DNA of 64,000 nucleotides. Source: Collybia mongolica (taxonomy: Eukaryota > Basidiomycota > Agaricomycetes > Agaricales > Clitocybaceae). Under the pieces are notes generated by a model. The model was given only the letters and a program-made list of their open reading frames with translations, made no database searches and was not told where the DNA came from. This document shows, one piece after another, positions 20,346-31,752 of the stretch. Location of the stretch: NCBI GenBank assembly GCA_013420905.1, contig JAAXNY010000020.1, forward strand, positions 1-64,000. The letters are read 5' to 3'. The translations under genes and the position numbers were made by a program. The stretch's first letter is position 1. Each line of letters opens with the position of its first letter.

Positions 20346-22800
20346 CTGGGGTGGGGGCAGGTAAATAATTGGGAATGATGTGAAATGTGGGAGGGTGTCT
20401 GAGAATAGGTTACCAAAGGCCGAAGGGAATTTCTCACCAAAAGAAGGCTTTGGGTGAGACAGTGCGTGAAAGGGAGGGCTGTTTGCCCTGCTGTCAACCT
20501 AGGTGGACTTGGCAATTGTGTGGGTGTGAGCCCCATGATTGGACTTTTTCCACATGTCATGCATGTGTGCAGGCAGTTCCAAGTACACTTGGGGCCAGTG
20601 CATTGGCTGAGATTGAACTTGTGGCAAGGTTCACAGTCAACCTTTGTTTGGTTTTGGGTGTCCTCCTATTTGGGTAGAGGTGTTCTCTGCAAATTTCAAT
20701 GTCAATCCTACCCCAACCGTTGTAATCTCCATCTGACATTTCATGCCGTCATTTTGCAAAGAAGGCCATGTGGTACTTGACTACCAAGGACCATTCATAA
20801 TTGCTAGATATCTTCATGAAGTGGGCAGTGACATGCTTGCACTCACGCTATGCACGTACACCAATTATTTTGACAATGATATTGTCTCCACTTCTTTGAC
20901 CTTGACTCTGACTTTGACTTCAATATCATCCCAGCAAGTCTTTGACTTGTCTATACACTCATCATGACTTCATACCCCTCCAGTCACATCCCATTCCTCT
21001 CTCTCTTTTCCTTTCATCTTGCCTCTCTGCTGCTGGATTGCATGACTGGCACATTTCAACAACTGATCATGCCCAACACATGTTGATTTGACTCTGTTTC
21101 AGATTATGAACCCAACTCCACCTGATTGGGCTGGCCAACTTCAATTTAAAGTATTGATGACCCTTGTAGATCTAGTACAATGCCATCATATGGTACCCCT
21201 TTTAGATATACCCCTATATCACCTCACTTTTGCAATACGGACTCCATTGTAAAATTTACCAGCTTAGGTACAGTTTTTGATGTATAAAAGGCCTCTGTTA
21301 TGTAGATCTAGGACAGAAAATTCACATCCACTCTTTTCTTGCACTCTTTGATCTTGAACTTGTCCTCTTGACCTTGATTTCAGTCTATCAACTTTGATTT
21401 GCATTTATGATCCCTTGACTTGAGTCTATCAAAGTACTTTGTACTTTAGGCTGTTGATTTCGCAAATCGCTGTTCAGTGAACCATATAATGTGTTGATTC
21501 TACCACCTGCCTGGCACCCTGTCATTTCAATCACATTGGTCTTCATCCACTTCATTATCAAGCTGTTGACTTCCTCAACTAGAGTCCAGCAATGTCTTCA
21601 GCCATCTGATTGAAAGCCTCTCAATTTCTATCAGAGATAGTCAAAAATGTTAAATGTGTTATCAACCATACTTGTCACTGTCAGCAGTGTAGCAGAAGAA
21701 GTTTCCTGCCATGCTTGCTGTTTACCCCATTAGCGGGACAAGGATTGAGTTCAAAGACTTGTAGTCTTTTAAGGCAGAATTGTTGGTAGTGAGCTTGAGG
21801 GTGCCGCCATTGAGTGCAAGCATCTGGTGTTCTGTCTTATCTCAATATTGCAAGTCAAGTTTGTACAGGTCAGAACTGCAGAAGTTGTGTTGAATGATGG
21901 ATGTGATGGTGGCCGCCTCAACTTTGGGAAATTGGGAAAGGAGAGAGGATGGTGGGGACACACCAGCAGCAGGGTTACTTGACAAAGGACCCATGAAGGG
22001 TGGTGCAGTGGTTGGAGCTGCAGGGGCAGCAGCTGCTGTTTTTGCTCAAAAATTCTCCATGAGTTTGCGCCCAACCTGCTGAGTGATGGCTTGGATAAGC
22101 ACAGTGAGGTTGGGTGTCAGGGGGGATAGACCTGGTGGTGGCAGTGGGGTTTGGGGTGGGGGTGGCTGGTGTGGCTTGCTAGGCACTGAATGACAGTCAG
22201 GCATTGATTCGGGTTTCAGTATTGTTAAATATGAGGTGGCAAATTGACCATTTGGGCCTCAAAGTAGGCATCATTGAGATGCCAGGGCTTGTTGGTAGAG
22301 AAAATATATGTATTGTATCAGTGCTGCGAGGACTGGTGAGAGGATGTAATCTAAAGTGAGTTGAATACATACCTGCAAGCACTGGTGAGAGGATAAATGA
22401 GCTCTACCATGCTGCAGGGTACTTATAGGTAAGGTATGAAAGGAATTATGAATGAAAGAGATTGAGAATGATAAAGGGAACTGTTGATGAAAGGTGAGAG
22501 GCAATGAGGCAGCATCAAGCTCTGCATGACCCCATGCAATAAACAATTGCCCAAAACTTGAGATCCTCTGAGGGTGGTTGTAATGATGCATGTTCAGTAG
22601 TGTGGCTGTATGGTGGAGCCCTGTATGTGACCCTGCCAACAATTTTGCAGTTAGCTTTTAAGTCACCTGATATCAATGTGTGGCAGTGCCACAAAATTTT
22701 TGCCAGCAAACCTAAGCAAATAAATAAATTGCTCACCTGAATAAATAAGTTTCAGAGATAATAAATGTACAAATGAACCATCATATTAACCTAAATATCC
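20346..22800. other. CpG-poor decayed DNA, no intact gene
   Basis: No intact gene is seen. The region is rich in TGA/CTTGAC-type motifs. There is a TATA-like GTATAAAAGG at about 21280 in what may be an old LTR leader. The only coding signal is the retroelement-like remnant listed separately. Confidence 0.5.
21725..22125 (-). pseudogene. Degenerate coding remnant, probably retroelement-derived
   Basis: One minus-strand frame reads as a Pro/Ala-rich linker, then a compact segment (FPKVEAATITSIIQHNF and SDLYKLDLQY) that looks like real protein. Two TGA stops interrupt it, both best explained as CGA changed to TGA. I associate the segment loosely with gag-like proteins common in Agaricomycete genomes but cannot name the family. 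Confidence 0.4.
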
Positions 22801-23365
22801 AATGTACCAACATATTTTCACACATCTTCTTCCGTTACTTCATAAAATGTGTGGAGCTCATTCCGACTTAGAACCCAATGACAAATGTAATCTCGCAAAA
22901 GTGGGGGCTGATTCTTCCCAATATCATGCGTTGTTGACATCTCATCATCTTATATTGCTAGGGTTTGGGAAGAAACTCCGAGGTTAGTAACTAACAGGTT
23001 ACTAACATGGCAGATTTGGAGGGGGTTATTCACAGACATTAATAACATGTTACTAACATGGATGTTAGTAACACATTAAAAATTGTTAGAAATGTTATTA
23101 ACACTGTTAATAATTGTTAATAATTGTTAAAAAATCCCTCCCCCCTACCAATCCCAGTTAGGCCCTTCCCCTTCATCTTCCTGCACTATATCTGGCCCTT
23201 TTAATTTTTTCTGAGTGATATTAACCTCTCCTGAACTCTCTGAGAACATATTAACAAAAATTGGAGATGTACTGTAAGATCAGTCAAGTAAGGTTTTTAG
23301 AGCTTGTAAGACTATGCATGAGGCAGAAGCCATGATGATGATGTTAGGACATAGTTTTACTATTA

Positions 23366-26365
23366 CAGTGTATGACTGTCCAGTTGTACACTGTGGGCCA
23401 CTTGTACACTGGCCTCTTTCTCAATAAATACAGGTCCCCTGACTTTTTCCTGCATACTCCATGATTGGTACATACTGTATGTACTGCAGACAAGCCAAAA
23501 TGACAGGGTGCTGTCCATCAATTGTCAGGCACAGTGGATTGATGGAAATTTGGGCCTTTCGCCAAAATGGGATTTCAGCATTCACATTCCCTATCCACTG
23601 CCACAGCCTGTCAAGTGCCTTCCAAATAGTGTTAATATAATACAGATAGAAGGCTATACAAGTTATTCAACTCCACTATTGGTATTGAGAGTAGGCAAGC
23701 CCCAACTTTGTCCCAAGCAGGATTTGGGCGGGTCACAAATGTCACACATGACAGCTGGCATGCACAGAACTCAAAAACTCTAATAATCTTTTACTGTAAA
23801 ATTGCTACATCCAGTGGGATTACTACTCATTGTTTCATTGTCCCTAATGGCTCGCAAAGCTTTGCCAGCTCTCAAAAAGGCACAGCTTCAACATGAGGAA
23901 CAAGATCAACTGATGGCACGTGCAGTCCTTCAATATCAGCAGGCATGAGACAAGCCACAAGTTGGCAAGAGGGCAGGCCTTCGAACAATCTGCAGGGAGG
24001 TTGAGCAGGAGTATTTTGTGGAAACAGGCAAGAAACTCACACTAAACCATAATACTCTCTGGAATTTGGCTAATGGTGGGAGGATGAGATCGGAAGCCAA
24101 TGCTGAACAGAGCTGGCTCCAAAAAGAAGAGGCAAAAGCAGTCATAGACTACACCATTGAGATGGCAGAATGGGGCCATCCGCTCAACCATTTACAATTG
24201 AAGGAGCATGTTGACAAAATTCTATGTGCGAGGCTTGGTTCAAGGTTTCTGGCATCCGGTGTGTCAGCAATGGACTCACCGCTTCGTCTTGAAGCACTCT
24301 GACCAGCTTCAGACATATGTTGCACGTCCTCTTGATACTGCTCGTGGTCAGGCTGTCAATGAACATGCAAACACGAAATACTACGACATTGTTGAACATG
24401 TGCAGCTACATGGTGATGGTGGAGAGCCAATTGCACCTGAGGGCACATTTGCATTGGATGAAGGGGGCTTCCAGGCAAATGGTGATGAGGGTTACGAGCA
24501 GGTGATTGGAGCTAAGGGGAAAAAGCTTCAATATCAGCAGCAGAAAGGCATGCGTGAGAACATAACAGTCCTCATTACCATTTGTGCAGGTGGAACAGCA
24601 CTACCTCCAGCAGTCATCTTCAAGGGGAAGGGATATCTTGTGAAATGGCAGCAGGACAACCCTGCAAAAGCTTTGTACATCGAAAGGATTCCCAATTATC
24701 AATTAATGATACAAATATTTCTTTAGGCTTGGATATTCCAAAAAAGGTTGGACAACGCGTGTCATTGGCCTTGAGTATGCAAAGCATTTCGAGAAGCAAA
24801 CTCGGGCAGTTGCAAAAGGCCACACATGGGTTTTATATGTTGATGGGCATGACTCACATGTCACTCGCGAATTTCTCCAATACTGCTGTAGTCATAATAT
24901 CCTGGTCCCCAGCTATCCACCACATGGAACACATGTGTATCAGAGTCTTGATGTTGCAATCTTTGGCCAATTGAAGCTGGAGTATGGGAAACAACGAGAC
25001 AAGCACCTACGAGAGACAGGTGAAGCCATAACGAAGGAAAATTTTTTAAAGATATATGGCAGTGCACACCTAGCGGTTCTCAAACCCGAGCTCATCAAGA
25101 CAGCATTTTGTAAGGTTGGCATTGTCCCCTTTAATCGGAACATCATTACACCAGAGATGATGGTGCCAAGCCAGGACACATCATATAAGGTTTTCATGCC
25201 AGTGATTCCTCCAACACCTGTGCGCATTGTTTCCGACCTGCTCATTGATGCCATCCAGCCATTGGTTAGCACAGTGGATAAGGCTCCATCAAATCAAATA
25301 CTCTCACCTTCCCGACCTGTGCACATCGCTCTTCCCATGCTTGCATCATCCGATGTTGGATATTTGACATCACAGTCGCCTCTGAGATCTTCCTCCAAAC
25401 CTCCAAACCTGCCAGCGCTACAGATTTCACCTGTCAAATGTCGCAAGAGAGATGATCATGATCTCCTCACCATGGAAACGAGGACAGCCAGAGAGCGACG
25501 GTTGCAGGATGTGTTGGTGGCGACACAGGCTGAGGCTGACTTTTCGAAGGGGTGCATGCTGCAGCTACAAGCAGCAATGGTCTTGCAATGGCTCTACTGT
25601 GGTCATGTTTGGCAGCAGCTTGGAGCAAAGGAGCTAAAAGCCAAGAAAGGAAAGAATGCCGGAAAATTACTTGGGGATGGTCTCCTGCACTTGCTTACAG
25701 ACAACAAATTCTTCAAGAAGTTAATGCACATTGGGAAGCAGTCAAGGCAGCGGAAAAAGTACGTGAAGCATGGAAGGAGCAGAAGCAAACCTGGGTAGTC
25801 GAGGTTGAACAGTGGAAGAGACAGGAGGAGGAGAGAAAGAAGCAGAATGTGGGGCTTGAAGCTAAATGGCAGGCTGCTGTTGAAGAGTGGGAACGTAACA
25901 AAGCTGAGGTGAAAGCATGTGGGGAAAGGATCAAGGATTGGCAGCAAGAAAATCCAAAGCCAAAAAAGAGTGACCAAGAGTTCAAACCAGAAAAAGCCAT
26001 ACCAAAGCCTAAGATGCCTAAAGCGATAGAGCAGATCCTGGAGGAGTCATTGGGAGAGGAATTCGATGGCAATGAATTGTTGGATGACAAGGAATAGTGT
26101 CTTATCATGCTTGATCAGTTGCTGTGACATCCATCACACCCCATCACAGCCACCATCCAACTGACTCGTTTTGGCAAAAACAGGGCACCCTGTCGTGGGA
26201 CACCTCTCACACATGAAGCACATCCCCCACACACCCCAGATTGCATACGTAGTATATTTCAAAGCCTATCTAGTTACTGGTATATACCATATTGTCTTTA
26301 CTCAAGTATTTCTGCTCCATCACATCAATCATTGTTTTGGTGTACAACTGGACAGTCATACACTG
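23366..26365 (+). mobile_element. pogo/DDE_1 transposon nested in the MITE
   Basis: 3.0 kb with perfect 26-base terminal inverted repeats (23366-23391 and 26340-26365), beginning CAGTGTATGACTGTCC, flanked by TA on each side, the usual target duplication of the Tc1/mariner/pogo superfamily. It contains one transposase gene. The perfect repeats suggest that it inserted later than the MITE around it. Confidence 0.85.
23849..26097 (+). pseudogene. pogo-type (DDE_1) transposase, several frame breaks
   Basis: It begins MARKALPALKKAQLQ and is stopped by a TGA at about 23946. An N-terminal helix-turn-helix/CENP-B-like part follows, then a frame change near 24230. The DDE_1 core shows the three acidic positions in FALDEGGFQ, LYVDGHDSH and YQSLDVAIF. 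A C-terminal Glu/Lys-rich coiled coil follows another frame change near 25700 and ends at the TAG 26095-26097. It would have cut and pasted the element at TA sites. At least three breaks make it non-functional. Composition is CpG-poor like its surroundings. Confidence 0.8.
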
Positions 26366-27121
26366 TAGAGCAATATGAGAAAAATTGTGATTCCCATAAT
26401 TTTCCAATAATCTTTCAGAGGCTAGATGAAAAATATGGATCAAAATCACCTAAAGTTGCCCAAAACTGTCCAGATAAACTGGGCAAAAAGTGGGATTATG
26501 CCATTACCATGCAGTCCTGAGGTAACAGTGTGTGGGGAGAGCTGGCTAGTGATTAATCATCAATAGGAGTTAATAGATTCAAATGATCTGTGGGACTGCT
26601 TTTTAATTTGGTTATTAACAATATTTAACATACCCTTTTGAGCGAGTTAATAACTAACATGTTACTAACATGTTACTAACCTGTTAGAAACTACGATGTT
26701 AATAAATAAGGGGTTTCTTCCGGAACCCTATATATTGCCAAACAAGCGACGATCTCTTCAACAATGGTCAGACTCTTTGTCAATACCAGGATATGCAAAG
26801 GTTGGCTATTCAGGGGTTATATATACCTATGGCACACAAGAGTGCATTGAGGAACTTGTTGCCGATGTTAAGGCAATGCAGCGGCTAGCACTCAAAGTCC
26901 ATTTCATGCAGCCAATCATGAAGGAAGTCGGTGACAAAGGACCAGGGGGCAATGGGCTGAGTTCCTGAGAGCACGAAGTTGTCGAAGAAATGAGGCGCCT
27001 TGCATGAGAGCAACTTATAGTTGAGATGAGCATAGGAAGCCTGGGCACTGAAAGATGATTATTCCGGAAACCTAAACCCCTGGCAGAAGATTCAGTCTGG
27101 GCGCTCAATATTCCTACGAAA

Positions 27122-29568
27122 TCAGCTGTGTGGTCCTATCTCCTCATCTGGTCTTCTCGCGTTATCCTCCTCTTTTAGCCGCTGAACCACTTTCAGCACT
27201 TCATCGTCCCAGTCAGTTTTAACGCACAGCCACGTGCCGATGACCGCGCAGTAGATTAGCGAAATGGTGAGGCCTATCCACAGCCCGTGAAGGCCGAGGC
27301 CGTGTCGGAAAGCAAGCCAAACTCCAATAGGAAGCCCTGTAACGAGGTGAGTATATAGGAACATTAGTTGGGCTTGTTGGACGCCGTCTTACCTATAACA
27401 TAGTATGCACTGATTGGGCTCATTTAGTTATCGTTCCTGATGAATAGGAACCTACAACACCCACCTGATATTCAAGATTGCACCGATGGTCTATAGGGCT
27501 GTGAGTACGTTTTAATAGATATCGTGAACATCACATTACCTGTTTACCGCGAGCTCGTAGAATCCCGGCCGTCACCGCCGCGTTTCCATCCACAAATTGG
27601 AACAGCGCTAGAATTGGAATGACAGAGGCAACGAGCGTCACAACCTCTGATATGAAAGGTAGTAATAAGCAAACACATGCGTGGGAAATGACGAGCTCTT
27701 ACCAGGATCATTGTTGAACATATGAGCCCACGAGTTCCGGAAGTAATAGTATAGGGAACTGCATCCTCATCATTGAAGAAAAATGCTAGTTGCGGCAATA
27801 GTTCAAAGCGTACCTTGTAACACATGAAAGAACCAATGAAATGAAAATCGATGCGTAAGCCGAGACGCCGGCCCGTTTTGCCTGCTGTTTTCCCAACAGG
27901 TTACCAATGCTGCAGGGTGGCAAATTCGGAAACAGATCGTGGAGTGCATTCAACGCCTCACCGAATTGCAGTCGCGACCGACAACGAAAATGGTATTTGG
28001 AACGTGGTTGCTTCCGAAACAAGCAGAACTGATTGGCTCGCAAGGGTGGTCGGTCCAAAGCTGTCATCTTATAAGAGGTTGAATGCTCGGTCGACTCCAA
28101 ATCACTTACAAAGACGCGGCCAGAGCAACAAGTTCCCAAGCCCACCATTCTGATGCAGATTGGCCTCAAACAAAACAAGGTTTAAATTTGATATTACCGA
28201 GTCTGTTTTGGGGTGACTTACCTATTCCTGAGACACCCAACTTTGCTAACATCCCCAGGTTGGTAAACATGCGCCGAGAAAGGGGTTGCCACGCCGTGCG
28301 TGGTACAAAATATACTCCGTATATGATCGAGATTATGGAGACGAGGCAGTTGGACACTGCGGACGCTATCGGGGCACCAATAAATCCCAAGCGAATTGGC
28401 TCTGGTCCCCATACTAGATGAATGATGAATATGATATCAATGATTCTGATGGATGGGACATACCAAGTGTGTAGTTGAGTAGCGCGTTGACGGGAGCTAC
28501 TACGAAAATGATTCTGGTTGGCACAGTGAATAACCCTACAATATTTGCTAAGTTGGGCTGGGCGTGGCTTGGGTGAATTATGACAGACCTTGTGACTGGA
28601 AGTACCGTCTGGGGGAATGTGTAAACACACAGACAATATACTAGTAAGGATGGAATGCGTACCGACTAATGCAATTGAAGGCATAAGCTACAATGGACCA
28701 GAAATATTAATCACCCAATTCAACAAAGTGCACTGTGACAGACGAACCAGGCAGTCCTATGGAGAACCAACGAAGGTATGTACCAGCCAAACGTGCTACC
28801 TCTGGATCCTGCTTTAGTGAAAGGAGTATGCGCTCTGCATTGAACCAGATACAGTATATAGGCTGAAAGGCCCCCCGTCAGGCCGAAAAACTTGCAAGAC
28901 CATGAGATTTGCTTACCATTAAAGCTATCGCCAATATCACACCTGTTGGGACCTGACCTTATAAAGATGAAAACATAGATAGACTGGGTGACATACTCAT
29001 GCGTTGGGTCCAAAGCCCAACAAGTTGAGGCTGTGGGGATGTCCATGCCGATGGAAGCATTGTGTCCAGTGCACTCGTGAGTCCCTGGAGAATACTGAGC
29101 CCAGTGACGTTCGCCGTCATCGACCCCAAACTGATTGCAGCAAGAGACTTCGTGGAAAGGTGGCCGATAGATACAACTGAAATGAAGACGAGGCTATAAT
29201 CTAGAATGTGAGTGCTGAAGTAAGCAAATGAGTGTACCGCAAGTATTAGATACAAATCGTCACGGACCAGAATACAGGAAAAGCGTAGAATGGAAGCGTC
29301 CTAACCTCCTCCCAGAACATTGCTACCGTGGTGGCCTTCTCCTCTTGAGGATCTGTCACTTCTCTTCCACTGCCCCTGCTATGCGTAATCAATGGCGTAG
29401 TTTCTGTTGGTACATGTTCCGAAGCCTATTCAGATGAGTGTATGTTCAGAAATCGAGAATATGAGTTGGCATCGAGGTCACTAACACCTGTAAGGACTAG
29501 GGTATCAGCCAGTTTTGGTGGGGTTTCGAGATTTCTCGAGAGTCCTTGCTCTGGAATAGAAGCCATTC
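27122..29568 (-). CDS. MATE-family multidrug/toxin efflux transporter
   Basis: A multi-exon gene (about nine exons, introns around 50-60 bases) on the minus strand. It starts at ATG 29568 (MASIPEQGLSRNLETPP) and ends at TGA 27122-27124. Family landmarks appear in order: VVSIGHLSTKSLAAISLGSM with ITGLSILQG-like text (29260-29080), the NAERILLSLKQDPEVARLAG segment (about 28830), AYAFNCIS, RYFQSQ, VVAPVNALLNY, GFIGAPIASAVSNCLVS (about 28350), SLSVATAIR and IGNLLGKQQAKRAG, and the last helices with GLHGLWIGLTISLIY. MATE proteins exchange drugs or metabolites for H+ or Na+ across the vacuolar or plasma membrane, with twelve helices. The exon 1/2 junction is uncertain; otherwise the family call is firm. 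Confidence 0.85.
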
Positions 29569-30011
29569 AGTGGAGAGAACCGTTGAAGACAAATTGCGGT
29601 GATTTTCAGATGAGATGAACCCAAGCAAGATATTCGAGGTTTTGACGCCTTGGTTGCGCTTGATTACTACTTATTACTGGGGAGAGTGAGTCACACGCGA
29701 CCGACAGCTATGAAGCGCGTTGAAAGACACTGAATTTACGCATTGGCAGTCGCATCCGAGATCAGTCGGTGACACCGCGGAACCGGGAAATCGACGCGGA
29801 ATCCGATAATACGTGAGGCGAATTCCTCCACACGTGATTCGCATCTTATCGCGTCGCGACGGCCAAGACTTGCCGTGTACGTGAGTCAAGTACTTACCAG
29901 TGGGTTGCCATTGGGCTTAACAGCCAGATTGATTGATTTTTGATATTCGGAAATTCCAATGCCTCTGCCTGTACCGAACTATGCGTTGGAGATGAATAAT
30001 ATTTATCACGG
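29569..30011. other. Intergenic, nothing recognised
   Basis: CpG-rich spacer between the MATE start and the end of the aminotransferase. It presumably carries the MATE promoter. I see no repeat, RNA gene or further coding signal. Confidence 0.4.
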
Positions 30012-31492
30012 TCATCGTTCCTCGAGCTGCCAACCAAAGACAGCCTCAGACTCCCCCAGCCTCTCGCACACTCTTTTCACTTTCTCATCGTCTACATTGG
30101 CAACAGAGAATCTGATCCATCTCCCCTGATCCCAAACAGTATTCTCGGCCCCAGCCTCCCCTTCCTCTTCGCAGAAAAAGGCAGATGGTAATGTAATGAC
30201 ACCTATATCCACTGCGAGCCTCTTGCTGACTTCTAAAGAGTTGACACCGACGAAAGGATGCTTGACAAAGGCGAAATACCCTCCCTGGGCACCTACCTTC
30301 CACCTGGGCGGCAGACTGTCCCGGAAAAGAGAATGGCGATCTCGAATCGCGACTGCCGTTTCGCGGATAAATGGCCTTAAAGTCGGCAAGAGAGATGGAA
30401 GAGCGAGCTGGAGGGGACGTGGGGGGCAAATCTGGATGCAATCAAGGACCGTGTTCACTTGATCAAGAACGAGTGGCGACGCTATAATGGCGCCGAGACG
30501 ATGTCCCGGAATACAGTATGATTTGGAGAAGGAGAAGAGGTGGATGATGTTGCTGCGCCAAGAACACGAGGATGATGGGGTAAATAGAGAGTGAGGTGGT
30601 CCGGTAAGGAGAAAGTCCCGATAAGTTTCGTCTATTATTAGTGCGATATTGTGTTTCCTTGCAAGATCTGCAAAGGCTGTGAGAAGTGACGGAGAGTATA
30701 TGGCGCCGGTCTAGCAACCGTAAATGAGGCTAACTTTGAAATGCTACATCCAGAATACATGGCTTACTGGATTGTTTGGGGTGACAAGGGCAATGGCCTT
30801 AGTCTTTGGGGTTATAAGCGAATAACATCTCTCAATCGAGGGAGTAAAGCCATCTTCTGGGACTGTCTGAAGAGGAACTGGCTTAACTCCCAGGAGAGTC
30901 AAGTCCATTCTACGAGTGATATAAATTACTGGAAATAACTGTAAGTGGAACTTGAGCTCTCTCACTGATGATTAAAATACCTATCATATACGTGTTTAAG
31001 ACCGCGGAAGAATGAGGAAAAAACGACGACTAACCAAGGCACAGGTAAGATAACCTCGTCCCCAGCATCGGCCAAACTCATGATAGTCGCCATGAACGCC
31101 ATATTACAGCCGGCCGTAAGGGATATGTCGTCGGCAGTTACATCAGTATTGGGCCCATAGCAGACTTTCATCTCTTCAGCCAAGGCATGCTTCATCGCTG
31201 GTTCTCCATCGGGAGCGCCGTACCCGAAACTCTCTGGGGATGACGCCGCCATACCTACCGCAGTTTGTAGGAATGCTGGTGGTAAAACTCCTGGTATCCC
31301 TTGCGACATGTCCAAGAGCGGACGTCCGGGAGTAGGACGATATAAAGAGGCCCACTTGTAAGCAGCTGTAATCCTGCGTCACCAATTTGTTATTTAGGAG
31401 GGTGGATGGGGTAAGATCGATGTTGTAGCCTACGGGGGCGATATCGTGTTTAACACCCCTCGGGAAAGTTTAAAGCCCAGTTTAGATCCCAT
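30012..31492 (-). CDS. PLP-dependent aminotransferase, class I/II
   Basis: A spliced minus-strand gene. In order it shows YKWASLYRPTPGRPLLDMSQ (31370-31310), LTAGCNMAFMATIMSLADAG, VILPVPW, the TPKTKAIALVTPNNP motif, the IIDETYRDF-type strand, the Schiff-base region with FSKSYCIPGHRLGAI (Lys, about 30510) and a C-terminal domain ending WQLEER. These are fold-type I aminotransferase landmarks: substrate-binding glycine, PLP-contacting Asn and Asp, and the catalytic Lys. The amino-acid specificity cannot be told. The first exon is uncertain: protein-like text upstream (VGYNIDLTPSTLLNNKLVT) joins the YKWAS exon out of frame by my reading, so the start at ATG 31492 is provisional. It is divergent from the histidyl-tRNA synthetase gene. 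Confidence 0.8.
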
Positions 31493-31752
31493 ATCTTCCT
31501 ACAGGCCTAAAAAAATGTCGGAATATGGTGATTGATCATGAGTGAACCACTCACCGCGTGTAAGTACTTAAGAGTAAGATGCGTATCGCAATTTATTCAG
31601 TCTGTGGTCAAGGTCCATGGTCCGAACTTAATTTGACTCCAGAGAGTGCGATCGGCTTTACTCGGCCCGAACATATTCCCCTTAAGCTCAGGTGATCAGC
31701 CACGCCATTCGAGTCACGAAAAAGTCACTGGACTGATAGCGATTTGAGCTGA

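Larger units (their letters stand above)
22959..26730. mobile_element. hAT-type MITE interrupted by a pogo element
   Basis: The ends are TAGGGTTTGGGAAGAAACTC on the left and, inverted on the right, TAGGGTTCCGGAAGAAACCC. They are flanked by a direct 8-base duplication, TATATTGC (22951-22958 and 26731-26738), which points to the hAT superfamily. Subterminal GTTAGTAAC/GTTACTAAC motifs recur on both sides (22983-23070 and 26640-26690). Without the inner pogo element it is about 770 bases and carries no coding sequence, so it is non-autonomous. Confidence 0.75.
22802..27060 (+). pseudogene. Unrecognised gene split by nested transposons
   Basis: The left part (22802-22958) reads as protein, ending DSSQYHALLTSHHLI. 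The right part (26731-27060) resumes exactly in frame with the text LPNKRRSLQQW, continues through GYAKVGYSGVIYTYGTQECI and VKAMQRLALKVHF, and meets two stops near 26967 and 27006. Removing the inserted element together with one copy of its 8-base duplication joins the halves without a gap. The product is unknown to me; about 150 residues can be seen. It is dead because of the insertion and the later stops. Confidence 0.55.

Noticed and set aside
21270..21360. Promoter of a hidden gene at the TATA-like site
   Set aside because: No open coding sequence follows. It more likely belongs to an old LTR leader in decayed DNA.
22959..26730. The outer element as part of the pogo transposon, with a TA duplication
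   Set aside because: The 8-base duplication TATATTGC and the exact rejoining of the split gene show a separate hAT-type insertion; the pogo ends lie inside it.
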